A stretch of 34,961 nucleotides of DNA from Clostridia bacterium (GTDB lineage: Bacteria > Bacillota > Clostridia > Oscillospirales > Acutalibacteraceae): positions 1 through 34,961 of the forward strand of contig JAGBAK010000066.1 of the NCBI GenBank assembly GCA_017938985.1. The letters are read 5' to 3'. Position numbers and translations under genes: made by a program. This document shows, one piece after another, positions 7,087 to 14,693 of this stretch. The notes under the pieces are model-generated. The model saw nothing but the letters and a program-made list of their open reading frames with translations. It was not told the DNA's origin and did not search any database. The first letter of the stretch is position 1; every line of letters begins with the position of its first letter.

Positions 7087-7869
7087 ATGGCGATACTTGA
7101 AGTTAAAAACATACACAAAAGCTTCGGAAAGAATACTGTCCTTAACGGTATCAGCTTTTCGCTTGAAGAGGGCGGTGTGCTTTCTGTAATCGGCTCTTCT
7201 GGCAGCGGCAAAACAACGCTTCTGCGCTGCATAACCTCGCTCGAAACAGCCGACGAAGGTCAGATAATTGTTAACGGCAACGTTGTTTTTGACAGCGAAA
7301 ATCAGCATAAGTTCACAAAGGAAGAAATCCGTCAGAACCGTCTTGCGGTCGGTCTTGTTTTCCAGTCGTTCAATCTGTTTCCGCAGTATAGCGTCATTGA
7401 TAACGTAACACTTGCGGTTAAGCTTCAGGCGAAGAACAGAGAAGACTACAAGGAAAACAAAAAGCAGATTCTTGCTGAAATTGAAGAGCAAGGCATGGAG
7501 CTTTTGCGTAAGGTTGGTCTGGAAGAAAAAAAGGATGCTTATCCCTGCGAGCTTTCTGGCGGTCAGCAGCAGAGAGTATCTATAGCCAGAGCGCTTGCGA
7601 TGAAGCCCGATATTCTTTTCTTTGATGAACCCACATCTGCTCTTGACCCTGAACTTACGGGCGAAATCCTCAAGGTTATCAAAAGTCTTGCGGCGGATAA
7701 TATGACAATGGTTATCGTTACCCACGAAATGTCGTTTGCAAGAGACGTTTCGGACGAAATAATCTTTATGGACGGAGGCGTTATTGTTGAACACGGTACG
7801 CCCGAAGAGGTTATTATGAATCCGAAAAACGAGAGGACAAAGGCTTTCCTCAGCAGATTCCAACAGTGA
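7087..7869 (+). CDS. Polar amino acid ABC transporter, ATP-binding protein
   Basis: This is the cytoplasmic ATPase that powers the importer. It has Walker [10 protein letters not shown] (residues 36-44), a Q-loop ([10 protein letters not shown]), the ABC signature LSGGQQQR, Walker [13 protein letters not shown], and the H-loop (VTHE). Its 260 residues and the phrase [13 protein letters not shown] are typical of GlnQ/HisP-type amino acid transporters. Between Q-loop and signature, an extra charged segment ([13 protein letters not shown]) makes it about 15 residues longer than GlnQ. It ends the operon; terminators follow at 7917 and 8120. Confidence 0.95.
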   Translation: MAILEVKNIHKSFGKNTVLNGISFSLEEGGVLSVIGSSGSGKTTLLRCITSLETADEGQIIVNGNVVFDSENQHKFTKEEIRQNRLAVGLVFQSFNLFPQYSVIDNVTLAVKLQAKNREDYKENKKQILAEIEEQGMELLRKVGLEEKKDAYPCELSGGQQQRVSIARALAMKPDILFFDEPTSALDPELTGEILKVIKSLAADNMTMVIVTHEMSFARDVSDEIIFMDGGVIVEHGTPEEVIMNPKNERTKAFLSRFQQ

Positions 7870-7874
7870 CAGTC

Positions 7875-7895
7875 TGCCTCGCGGAGCGAAGACCA
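7875..7895 (+). repeat. Direct repeat, copy 1 (21 bp)
   Basis: GCCTCGCGGAGCGAAGACCA and one further A match 8086-8106 with a single difference. It starts 6 bases after the ATPase stop. CAACAGTGA lies just before this copy and just after the other one. Confidence 0.6.
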
Positions 7896-7916
7896 AAAGA
7901 AACAAAATAAAATAAC

Positions 7917-7957
7917 AACAGGCTTGCATGGCAGATTGCTTTTGCGAGCCTGTTTTT
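7917..7957 (+). terminator. Terminator of the ABC importer operon
   Basis: An 11-bp stem with one G-T pair (7917-7927 with 7944-7954) is followed by a T run to 7957. Confidence 0.8.
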
Positions 7958-8006
7958 GTATGCGCATGATTTCAGAAAAGTTTTGCGTTTTCTTTTTAGA
8001 CGTTTT

Positions 8007-8093
8007 TTCCGATTTGGCGTATCACATACGCTCTGCATCGGAAGAAAGCGCCTTCTTCATCTCCGTGAGACAGACTCTCTTGAAAGCCTCACG
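8007..8093. other. Structured intergenic segment, function unknown
   Basis: Three hairpins follow each other: a nested one (8007-8013 with 8037-8043 enclosing 8017-8022 with 8026-8031), a short one (GAAGAA with TTCTTC, 8041-8058), and CCGTGAG with CTCACGG (about 8063-8093). The last arm lies inside the second copy of the 21-bp repeat. No convincing ORF or promoter was seen. It may be a dispersed intergenic repeat or a small RNA. Confidence 0.35.
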
Positions 8094-8106
8094 GAGCGAA
8101 GACCAA
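8086..8106 (+). repeat. Direct repeat, copy 2 (21 bp)
   Basis: GCCTCACGGAGCGAAGACCA and one further A match 7875-7895 in 20 of 21 positions. It ends 13 bases before the next terminator stem. Confidence 0.6.
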
Positions 8107-8119
8107 CAGTGAAAAATTA

Positions 8120-8149
8120 AGCGCAGCGGTTTAACAGCTGCGCTTTTTG
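8120..8149. terminator. Bidirectional terminator
   Basis: An 8-bp stem (8120-8127 with 8137-8144) has a T run on the + side and AAAAATTAA on the other. It can therefore end transcripts from both the ABC operon region and the convergent GDPD gene. Confidence 0.75.
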
Positions 8150-8159
8150 CTTATGATTA

Positions 8160-9002
8160 TTAATAGCAGAGTGTGTCTGTTTCCATATAGCGTACGCCCA
8201 TATCATAGAGCATCTTTGCGTCTTCGAGTGTGTTTACCGTCCAGAAGGAAATGCCGATTTCGTTATCAACTGCAAGCTGAATGCTTGCCTTATCGTTTGC
8301 GGCAAGGTTGGGAGAGAGCCAGGTATTGCCGAGTTCCTTTGCCTCTGCAATGTTCTTTTCGTTAATTTCGTCAATGAGATACCACAGTTCAATATCCTTG
8401 TTGAGCGCTCTGATTGCTTTGAGCTGTTCGAGGTCAAACGAGATGATGATTGACTGCTCTGTGAGACCCTTTGCTTCAACAGCTTCAAGGATTGTGTGAA
8501 GCATATCGAAGTTCTGAGATTTGATTTCAATCTGGGGTCTTGTTGTTGAGCCGACAAAAACGTCAAGATATTCCTCAAGAGTGGGCATACCGAGATTTTC
8601 ATAAGCCCAGAAGTTTGAACCGTTCTTGAATCTGAGTTTTCTGACTTCTTCAAGGGTCATATCTTCAACCTCACCAAACTGACAAAAGCGACCGTTAACG
8701 TCGTCATTGTGAAGCAAAACCCAGTGACCGTCTTTGGTGAGACGGATATCACATTCTGCCGAATAGAAGCCGAGTTCAACAGCTTTTTGATAAGCCGGCA
8801 GAGAGTTTTCGGGAGCAACGGCAGTGATGCCTCTGTGTGCCGTGAGATATACAGGGTCATCGGGAGAACCGATATTGTTGGCTTCAAGCGAAATCAGCTC
8901 TGAAGGTTGATTGAAAATCTTTGCAACGTGGATAAAGGGGAGAAACGGGCACATAAAAACAGGAATAAGCACACTTGAGATAACCTGATTGATGAATGTC
9001 AT
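8160..9002 (-). CDS. Glycerophosphodiester phosphodiesterase family protein
   Basis: GDPD enzymes cleave glycerophosphodiesters to glycerol-3-phosphate and an alcohol. The core starts with LTAHRGITAVAPENSLPAY, continues with AECDIRLTKDGHWVLLHND, and has IEIKSQN further on. These hold the expected catalytic His pair and the Glu/Asp metal ligands. The family's C-terminal ISFWTVN strand is also present. Residues 1-30 before the core are hydrophobic and probably anchor the protein in the membrane. I chose ATG 9002 (280 residues): AAAAGG lies at a proper distance from it, while an upstream GTG at 9011 is only two bases from that site. It is a single gene between terminators. Confidence 0.9.
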   Translation of the reverse strand: MTFINQVISSVLIPVFMCPFLPFIHVAKIFNQPSELISLEANNIGSPDDPVYLTAHRGITAVAPENSLPAYQKAVELGFYSAECDIRLTKDGHWVLLHNDDVNGRFCQFGEVEDMTLEEVRKLRFKNGSNFWAYENLGMPTLEEYLDVFVGSTTRPQIEIKSQNFDMLHTILEAVEAKGLTEQSIIISFDLEQLKAIRALNKDIELWYLIDEINEKNIAEAKELGNTWLSPNLAANDKASIQLAVDNEIGISFWTVNTLEDAKMLYDMGVRYMETDTLCY

Positions 9003-9035
9003 TATATACACAACCTTTTAATTTTTTGCAATAAT

Positions 9036-9063
9036 CGGGAGGCTTTCGTGTGAAAGCCTCCCG
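9036..9063 (-). terminator. Hairpin between zinc-ribbon and GDPD genes
   Basis: A perfect 12-bp stem (9036-9047 with 9052-9063, loop GTGT) follows the zinc-ribbon gene on the minus strand. Its T-tract is weak, so it may act partly as a processing or stability hairpin. Confidence 0.6.
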
Positions 9064-9082
9064 AAAGTTTATTTTTCTGATT

Positions 9083-9988
9083 TTATTTTTTAACCGTAGC
9101 TTCTTCAGCAAGAGAATTCAGCTCTTCTTCAGCTTTCTTTGCTTCTTCAGTAGCTTTTTCTGCTTCAATAGCATCAAGGGCTTCGTTCATCATTTTGCGG
9201 ATTTCCTCTTTTGAGGTTCCTTTTTCAACAAGTTCAAAATATTGCTCTGCAGGAATACCGCCAACGTAGCACTGCTTATATTTAACAGGTGAGCCTTTGC
9301 GGGCAATTACTATGTTAAGAGCAAGGAGCGCAACGAGAGTTCCGATGTAAACAAAGATGCCTGCGCCGATTTTTCCGCTTTCAAACATACCGGGTAAAAC
9401 CTTTGCGGCGTTTGATGAGAAGTTTGTGAAGAAGATGATTGATGCAACCGAGAAAACAATTGCGATGCTGTTGAGGATAATGTTTCTGACGTTACCCTTG
9501 GGTCCGCAGGCAGCCATAAGAGCAAAGAGGCTGACAAGCACAAACACAAGTGAAAGCGTAATACCTACAAGTGCACCGGCATAACCGATAAACATAGGGC
9601 TCATTGTGCTGCTGCCGAGCATTGCAAACAAACCGTCAAAATCAAGCTCCATAAACACGTTTACAAGGGTTATCAGGTTAACTGAAGAACTGATTTCGCC
9701 CTTGAAGGGAATATTGGCGAATTTTATTTCACAAAGAGGAATCAAAAGCGCAGCGATGGGAAGAATTGAAAGGAAGATTCTTACTATTGTGAGCTTTGAA
9801 CCTATGAATGAGGCTTTGAGTCTGTCTATTCTTTTCTGAAGCTTGGCGTGCTCTGCTTCTGCAACGTCAGCCTCGTCAAGAAGTTTTTCTTCCAGACCGT
9901 AGTAAACAAGGTTTACGCCGCAACCGGGGCAATTGGGACGCCAATCAAGTAATGTGAGTTTTCTACCGCATTTGGGACATTTTGCCAT
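9083..9988 (-). CDS. Zinc-ribbon multi-pass membrane protein, unknown function
   Basis: This 301-residue protein has four clear parts. A zinc ribbon opens it (Cys4, Cys7, Cys20, Cys23: MAKCPKCG and CPGC), then a basic helix (residues 40-65). Four or five hydrophobic segments follow (about 66-235), and a soluble, acidic coiled-coil tail (about 255-301, Glu/Ala/Lys rich) closes it. I do not recognise a named family. The ribbon would be cytoplasmic, and an interaction or sensing role is only a guess. The start follows GGAGGAGAG, and a promoter with TTGATT and TAAAAT lies upstream. It stands alone between the GDPD and reductase genes. Confidence 0.8.
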   Translation of the reverse strand: MAKCPKCGRKLTLLDWRPNCPGCGVNLVYYGLEEKLLDEADVAEAEHAKLQKRIDRLKASFIGSKLTIVRIFLSILPIAALLIPLCEIKFANIPFKGEISSSVNLITLVNVFMELDFDGLFAMLGSSTMSPMFIGYAGALVGITLSLVFVLVSLFALMAACGPKGNVRNIILNSIAIVFSVASIIFFTNFSSNAAKVLPGMFESGKIGAGIFVYIGTLVALLALNIVIARKGSPVKYKQCYVGGIPAEQYFELVEKGTSKEEIRKMMNEALDAIEAEKATEEAKKAEEELNSLAEEATVKK

Positions 9989-10026
9989 ATGCTCTCCTCC
10001 AATACAGAGATTTTACAGTATATTAA

Positions 10027-10055
10027 ATTTTAACATAATAAAGGCTTTAAATCAA
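10027..10055 (-). promoter_or_regulatory. Promoter of the zinc-ribbon membrane protein gene
   Basis: On the minus strand TTGATT (10055-10050) and TAAAAT (10032-10027) are 17 bases apart, about 40 bases before the start codon. Confidence 0.65.
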
Positions 10056-10119
10056 TAGTGAAGAATGACTAAAAAGAAAGGTCTGATTTCGGGCATATTG
10101 CCGATTACAACGCCGTTTT

Positions 10120-10854
10120 TCAGATTAGTCCGCCGTCCGCCGTTATGACCTGAGCCGTCAGATAAGAGGAATCTTTACCTGCGAGGAAAGAAACAACGCC
10201 GGCAATTTCTTCGGGAGTGCCGAATCTTCCCATAGGAATTTCATTGGCAAAATCCGCCTTTTCCTGAGCAGAAAGGTTGGCGTTCATTTTTGTTTCAATG
10301 GCACCGGGCGCAACGCAGTTGACCTGAATGTTGCTTGGTGCAAGCTCTTTTGCAAGCGCTTTTGTGAATCCTATTATGGCAGCCTTGGTTGCGGAATAAA
10401 CCGTTTCGCACGAAGCGCCGCAGACGCCCCACATAGAAGAAACGTTGATGATTCTGCCTTCTTTTTTGTTTACCATATAGGGAACGGCAAATTTGCAGCA
10501 GTTGTAAACGCTTTTGAAATTGACGGCGCATATGCGGTCAAATTCGCTTTCACTTATATCTGTGAAGAGCTTTTGCTGGGCAATTCCCGCGTTATTGACA
10601 AGCACAGAAACGCCCCCGAAAAATTCGGCGGCGTCTGTAAAGATGTTTTCAACCTGTTTATAATCGGCAACGTCTGCTTTGTAAAGTTTAAACTTTACAT
10701 CAAGCTTTTCAAGCTCATTGCCGAGTGATGCGGCGCTTTCGCTGTCGGAATTGTAGCAGGCGGCGATATCAAAACCGTCTGCCGCAAGGCGAAGAGCGAT
10801 TGCTCTGCCTATTCCGCCCGATGCGCCTGTAATCAAAGCACATTTATTGTTCAT
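10120..10854 (-). CDS. fabG: SDR-family reductase, 3-oxoacyl-ACP reductase-like
   Basis: This NAD(P)H-dependent short-chain reductase has the TGASGGIG cofactor loop near the N-terminus, NNAG in the middle, and the Ser-Tyr-Lys catalytic set (NVSSMWG, then VYSATKAA). It ends with VNCVAPGAIETKM and the usual GGLI tail. At about 244 residues it looks like FabG, which reduces 3-oxoacyl-ACP in fatty acid synthesis. It is not in a fab cluster, so another keto substrate is possible. I favour ATG 10854; a GTG at 10866 overlapping the upstream stop is the alternative. It is transcribed after the lipoprotein gene at 10863-11912, which it touches or overlaps. Confidence 0.85.
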   Translation of the reverse strand: MNNKCALITGASGGIGRAIALRLAADGFDIAACYNSDSESAASLGNELEKLDVKFKLYKADVADYKQVENIFTDAAEFFGGVSVLVNNAGIAQQKLFTDISESEFDRICAVNFKSVYNCCKFAVPYMVNKKEGRIINVSSMWGVCGASCETVYSATKAAIIGFTKALAKELAPSNIQVNCVAPGAIETKMNANLSAQEKADFANEIPMGRFGTPEEIAGVVSFLAGKDSSYLTAQVITADGGLI

Positions 10855-10862
10855 TATTCTGC

Positions 10863-11912
10863 TCACTCAAGAAATGCTGACATATCGATGAACTTATCGG
10901 GAACAACCATAATTGACGAATCGCACTTGTCTGAAAGCTCAATGATTTCCCAGATGGTGTAATCTTCGCCGTCAATGATTTCGGTTCTTACGATAGCACC
11001 CTTTGAATCGTAATAGTTCTTGTTTATTGCACCCGTGTCACTTTCAAATACGTCGCAAACATAGTTTTTGCCGTTGAGGCTTACATTGTAAGATTTAATG
11101 TACTTGCTGTTGCTGTCAGCTTCCGATTCCTCAAGAATCTGGTCAAACATATCGGGGTTGAACATTTGGCCTGCCATTTCGTCGGGAACCTGGTAATACA
11201 TTTTCATTGAAGGGATAATCATATAGCATTTGCCGTCTTTATAAAGTATGCTGCCCTTCATGGGTGTGGAGTTGTCGTAAGGCGCAACAACCTCAATGAG
11301 CATATTTTTGCCGTCCTTACACCAGGACATGGGTGTGGCGGTTTTAATACCGTCAAGAACGGAAACTGCATTTACCTTAAACGTAAAGCTGTTCTTTTTG
11401 AATACTTCCTCATAACTCTTTGCCTTATCACGCACGGGTTTACCGTTTGCATCAAGCTCAACCGTGGTTTCTTTGAACTTTTCCTCGGGAACAAGGCCGT
11501 CACTGAGAACGAAATCAACCTCATCTTCTTTGTATTTGTCGGGATTCTTTTCAAAATCCTTGATTTGTTCTTCTAATTCTTTGAGGTCGTCCTTTGAATA
11601 TTTCGTAACGCCGATTAAATTATCGGTATTGCTTTGTGTTACGTTGTTGCCGTTGCTGTCTGTATACTCAAAATAAATATTTCCGTCGTCGGAAACCTTT
11701 GTAACAACGGGAACAGTTACGCCGTTTTCGTCCTCAACAAAAAGCTGGGTAGCAGTTACGTCAATGGGCATAGTGGGCTTAACCTTGGTGACAGATTCGG
11801 TTGTATCCGTTTTACCGCTATCGTCTTTTTCGAGTTTGCCTACTTTGTCACAGGCTGCAAAAGCAAACAAAGTAGCAAAAGCAGAAAGAATAGCAAGGGT
11901 CTTTTTAAACAT
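10863..11912 (-). CDS. Lipoprotein of unknown function
   Basis: The first 21 residues are a lipoprotein signal ending FAFAAC with Cys21, so the protein is anchored outside the membrane. A low-complexity Asp/Thr/Lys linker follows, then a region with an acidic helix (about 105-140) and a C-terminal half rich in beta strands. Phrases such as GKCYMIIPSMKMYYQVP and ITVWE-like strands resemble LolA/DUF4412-type sheets, but I cannot assign a family. At 349 residues it is complete. GGAGG lies nine bases before ATG 11912, preceded by a hairpin and a promoter. The FabG-like gene follows with touching ends, so the two form an operon of unclear logic. Confidence 0.8.
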   Translation of the reverse strand: MFKKTLAILSAFATLFAFAACDKVGKLEKDDSGKTDTTESVTKVKPTMPIDVTATQLFVEDENGVTVPVVTKVSDDGNIYFEYTDSNGNNVTQSNTDNLIGVTKYSKDDLKELEEQIKDFEKNPDKYKEDEVDFVLSDGLVPEEKFKETTVELDANGKPVRDKAKSYEEVFKKNSFTFKVNAVSVLDGIKTATPMSWCKDGKNMLIEVVAPYDNSTPMKGSILYKDGKCYMIIPSMKMYYQVPDEMAGQMFNPDMFDQILEESEADSNSKYIKSYNVSLNGKNYVCDVFESDTGAINKNYYDSKGAIVRTEIIDGEDYTIWEIIELSDKCDSSIMVVPDKFIDMSAFLE

Positions 11913-11930
11913 ATGTAATTTCCTCCGTGT

Positions 11931-11948
11931 AAGCCGTCTGCACGGCTT
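11931..11948 (-). promoter_or_regulatory. Small leader hairpin before the ribosome site
   Basis: AAGCCGT and ACGGCTT pair as a 7-bp stem (11931-11937 with 11942-11948) directly before GGAGG on the minus strand. The same AGCCGT/ACGGCT stem stands before the lipoprotein gene at 5573. Confidence 0.4.
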
Positions 11949-11980
11949 TTGTGTTAAATTGAGCGTAGCTCACAATATAT

Positions 11981-12009
11981 AGAATAACGGATTATGCGAA
12001 TAAAATCAA
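11981..12009 (-). promoter_or_regulatory. Promoter of the lipoprotein-reductase pair
   Basis: On the minus strand TTGATT (12009-12004) and TATTCT (11986-11981) are 17 bases apart, about 70 bases before the lipoprotein start. Confidence 0.6.
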
Positions 12010-12103
12010 GTATAGTTTAATAATTTATAATATCTAATTTGTAAAGCTTTTGTTTCTAAACTGTGACAGCGCAAAAATAAAAATAAAAAAAGTAAAAAAC
12101 ATC

Positions 12104-12132
12104 TTGCAAAATTCAGATTAATATCATATAAT
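12104..12132 (+). promoter_or_regulatory. Promoter of tRNA-Thr
   Basis: TTGCAA (12104-12109) and TATAAT (12127-12132) are 17 bases apart, 29 bases before the tRNA. Confidence 0.75.
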
Positions 12133-12161
12133 ATTCTGCGTACCTTAAAAATATTATATTT

Positions 12162-12237
12162 GCTGATATGGCTCAGTTGGTAGAGCAGCGCATTCGTAAT
12201 GCGCAGGTCGTCGGTTCGAGTCCGACTATCAGCTCCA
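12162..12237 (+). tRNA. tRNA-Thr(CGT)
   Basis: A 76-base cloverleaf has acceptor stem GCTGATA/TATCAGC, D-loop GGCTCAGTTGGTAGAGC, T-arm CGGTTCGAGTCCG and an encoded CCA. The anticodon loop TTCGTAA gives CGT, reading threonine ACG. Confidence 0.95.
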
Positions 12238-12241
12238 GAGG

Positions 12242-12268
12242 GCAGCTTGCTTCGGCAGGCTGCTTTTT
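12242..12268 (+). terminator. Terminator of tRNA-Thr
   Basis: GCAGCTTGC (12242-12250) pairs with GCAGGCTGC (12255-12263) across a TTCG tetraloop, followed by TTTTT. Confidence 0.85.
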
Positions 12269-12273
12269 GTTAT

Positions 12274-12309
12274 AAAAAAATCCCGATGTTCAACTGAACA
12301 CCGGGATTT
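12274..12309 (-). terminator. Terminator of the PutP gene
   Basis: A long stem (12278-12291 with 12294-12309, one mismatch) is followed on the minus strand by seven T. It lies 16 bases beyond the symporter stop. Confidence 0.85.
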
Positions 12310-12325
12310 GATCAATATAAATTAC

Positions 12326-13852
12326 TTATTCGATTTCGCTGCTTACAGCCTTATCGAAGAGGGCCTCGACTTCCTTTGAGGGCTTCTTGTCGATGAGTGA
12401 AACTACAACTGCCGAAACTGCACCGACGATGAAGCCGGGAAGAAGCTCATAGATGCCTGTATCATTTACAAGGTTGGGGAAGCTTTCGATGATGGGAGAG
12501 GAGCCGGAAAGGAATACAAGCCAGAGAATATCTGTGAGAGCACCGCAAACAACGCCTGCGATTGCGCCTTTGTATGTAAATCTCTTCCAGAAAAGTGAAA
12601 GGATGATTACGGGGCCGAACGATGCGCCGAAGCCGCCCCATGCGCTTTCAACGAGTGTCATTATGGTCTGTGCGCCTTCGCTCTTGCTACTTGCGATGAA
12701 ATATGCGATAACAGCAATGATAAGAACAATAATTCTGCCGACCCAGAGGATTTCTTTATCAGAAGCCTTCTTGCGGAAGATAGGCTTATAGATATCGCTT
12801 GTGAAGGATGATGATGCAACGAGAAGCTGCGAGTCTGCGGTACTCATTGCGGCTGCAACGATAGCCGAAAGAAGAAGACCTGCAATGAAGGGCGGGAAAA
12901 GCTTCTGGGCAAGAACAACAAAGATGAGCTTCTGATTACCGTCAGCAACAAGCTCTGCGGTTGCGGGATATGCGTGACCGAGGATTGCCATTGCAATGGC
13001 AGCGCCGAGGGTAAGAACAACCCAAACGATACCGATTGTTGCAGATTTTTTGAGGGTTTTTGCACTCTTTGCCGACATAAATCTTACGATGATGTGGGGC
13101 ATACCGAAGTAGCCGAGACCCCATGCAAGACCTGAAAGAATATCTTTGATGTCTGCCTTGAAGGGATTGAGGTCAAAATCACCCGCTGTTTCTGTGCTGA
13201 AAATGCTGAGATCAAGCTCCTGTGCACCGAGAAGGATAATCGGAACTGCGAGAAGAGCAACGAGCATCATAAGACCCTGGAAGAAGTCTGTCCAGCAAAC
13301 AGCCTTGAAGCCGCCGAGAAAAGTATAAACAATAATGATAGCTGCAAAAATAAGGAGAGCAACTTCGGGCTTATCTGCAAGCTGAGGAACAACCTGAACA
13401 AAAACTGTCTGACCTGCAACGAAGCTTGATGCAACGTAAACCGTAAAGAAAACAAGGAAAACCACTGCACAGATTATTTGCAGAGCAGGACTCTGAGTGA
13501 GAAAACGATTTGAAAGATACTGGGGTACAGTGATTGAATCGTTTGCTGCAACGGAGAATTTGCGAAGTCTGCGTGCAACAAAAATCCAGTTTGCCATGGT
13601 GCCGAGAGCAAGACCGATGCCGATCCAGACCTGACCCATACCGAAAGCAAGGATGCTGCCGGGGAAACCCATAAGGAGCCAACCGCTCATATCCGATGCC
13701 TGAGCACTCAGTGCGGTGACCCATGGACCCATTGCGCGTCCGCCGAGGAAGTAGTCCTTTTCGCCGGAACCCTTCGATTTGAAAAAGAAGAAGAGACCGA
13801 TGCCGAGAACTACAACGAAATAGCATATAAATGCCGCAAGTTGTGTAGTCAT
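12326..13852 (-). CDS. putP: Sodium/proline symporter
   Basis: This solute:sodium symporter of 508 residues (E. coli PutP has 502) takes up proline with Na+. It has about 13 membrane segments. It shows the PutP hallmarks DYFLGGRAMGPWVTALSAQASDMSGWLLMG near the N-terminus, the NDSITVPQYLSNRF loop, the FLGGFKAVCWTDFFQG stretch, and AAAMSTADSQLLVASS. The protein ends in a charged tail. The gene stands alone with its own promoter and terminator, and the ATG follows TAGGAGG. No proline catabolism gene is nearby, so it probably serves amino acid or osmolyte uptake. Confidence 0.95.
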   Translation of the reverse strand: MTTQLAAFICYFVVVLGIGLFFFFKSKGSGEKDYFLGGRAMGPWVTALSAQASDMSGWLLMGFPGSILAFGMGQVWIGIGLALGTMANWIFVARRLRKFSVAANDSITVPQYLSNRFLTQSPALQIICAVVFLVFFTVYVASSFVAGQTVFVQVVPQLADKPEVALLIFAAIIIVYTFLGGFKAVCWTDFFQGLMMLVALLAVPIILLGAQELDLSIFSTETAGDFDLNPFKADIKDILSGLAWGLGYFGMPHIIVRFMSAKSAKTLKKSATIGIVWVVLTLGAAIAMAILGHAYPATAELVADGNQKLIFVVLAQKLFPPFIAGLLLSAIVAAAMSTADSQLLVASSSFTSDIYKPIFRKKASDKEILWVGRIIVLIIAVIAYFIASSKSEGAQTIMTLVESAWGGFGASFGPVIILSLFWKRFTYKGAIAGVVCGALTDILWLVFLSGSSPIIESFPNLVNDTGIYELLPGFIVGAVSAVVVSLIDKKPSKEVEALFDKAVSSEIE

Positions 13853-13887
13853 ATTATTTCCTCCTAAAATATTTCAAAAGTAGGGAT

Positions 13888-13916
13888 ATAATAACAAATA
13901 ATAAAAATATATGCAA
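13888..13916 (-). promoter_or_regulatory. Promoter of putP
   Basis: On the minus strand TTGCAT (13916-13911) and TATTAT (13893-13888) are 17 bases apart, about 35 bases before the start codon. Confidence 0.6.
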
Positions 13917-13963
13917 TACCGACTGGGTTATAGAATCAAGTTAAGACTAATTAAGGATAAAAT

Positions 13964-13995
13964 CAAAAAACGCCTTGATAATCAAGGCGTTTTTA
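13964..13995 (-). terminator. Terminator of the TetR gene
   Basis: ACGCCTTGAT (13970-13979) and ATCAAGGCGT (13981-13990) form a perfect palindrome with A runs on one side and T runs on the other. It can end transcription on either strand, but only the minus-strand TetR gene reads into it. Confidence 0.8.
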
Positions 13996-14042
13996 CAATA
14001 CCGAACATTGCACTTAAAATTTCATACAAAAAAGACTCTGAA

Positions 14043-14633
14043 CTATTTTTCTGTTTTGAATCCGTTGAGAAACATCGGCAGAAGAAACTGCGAATAATTG
14101 CACAGCGAATAGTTACCGTTGCAGATGCACCAATCATAAAGAAGCGCTCTTTCAAACAGCGCATATGCCTTGAGGATTTCGTTGGTTGAAACGTCAGAGC
14201 GAAGCTGACCGTTTTGCTGACCATGAATAATAACCTTGCGCAGGAGTTTGAAATACGTTCTGTTGTTGTCAAGCAGGTGCTTGTCGCCCGTTGTTACAAG
14301 CTGAGTTGAATACATTCTTGCAAGCAGGTCAAGTGAAATTCTGTTTTCAATCATAAAAAACAGCTCACGGTTGAGCATCAGAAGGGTCTGATAGGCATCG
14401 CCGTTCAGATCGATCTCATTTTCAAGTGATTCATATTTATCGTCAAAAAGATATGAAAGGGTTGAAAGCAGTGCATCTTTGCCATTGAAATGATGGTAGA
14501 ACGTGCCTTTTGACGTTTCGGAACGCTCGACGATTTCTTCGATTGTTGTGCTTTCATAGCCGTTTTCGTAGAATAACTCCCAAGCGGCGTTGATGATTTT
14601 CATTCTTGTGTTTCGGGAATCTCTTCGGGGCAT
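14043..14633 (-). CDS. TetR/AcrR family transcriptional regulator
   Basis: This 196-residue repressor-type protein has an N-terminal TetR DNA-binding domain (TRMKIINAAWELFYENGYESTTIEEIVERSE, with recognition helix GTFYHHFNGKDAL) at about residues 9-60. A divergent all-helical ligand domain follows. The start is ATG 14633; only a weak GGCGGTG ribosome site is seen. It lies downstream of mntP on the same strand but has its own promoter, whose -35 overlaps the mntP stop. Its target and ligand are not evident. The nearest candidates are itself, putP or mntP, and a palindrome-like ATAATGGACTTATAAATTAT spans its transcription start. Confidence 0.9.
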   Translation of the reverse strand: MPRRDSRNTRMKIINAAWELFYENGYESTTIEEIVERSETSKGTFYHHFNGKDALLSTLSYLFDDKYESLENEIDLNGDAYQTLLMLNRELFFMIENRISLDLLARMYSTQLVTTGDKHLLDNNRTYFKLLRKVIIHGQQNGQLRSDVSTNEILKAYALFERALLYDWCICNGNYSLCNYSQFLLPMFLNGFKTEK

Positions 14634-14664
14634 AGCTTCACCGCCTTACATAATTTATAAGTCC

Positions 14665-14693
14665 ATTATAGCATAATAACTGCGTAAAATCAA
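14665..14693 (-). promoter_or_regulatory. Promoter of the TetR gene
   Basis: On the minus strand TTGATT (14693-14688) and TATAAT (14670-14665) are 17 bases apart. The -35 box begins directly after the mntP stop codon (14696-14694). Confidence 0.75.

Noticed and set aside
6733..7929. A 398-codon minus-strand open frame across the permease and ATPase genes
   Set aside because: It is antisense to two well-supported ABC genes, has no ribosome site, and its translation is Phe/Arg/Cys/Asn-rich noise without a domain.
7924..8112. A 62-codon open frame in the gap after the ABC operon
   Set aside because: It begins inside the terminator hairpin, lacks a ribosome site, and crosses the repeat and hairpins; it looks like chance.
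9003..9011. A GTG start of the GDPD gene at 9011
   Set aside because: It is only two bases from the AAAAGG site, whereas ATG 9002 has normal spacing.
13911..14189. A 92-codon plus-strand frame at the end of the TetR gene
   Set aside because: It starts in the putP promoter, runs through a terminator and is antisense to TetR.
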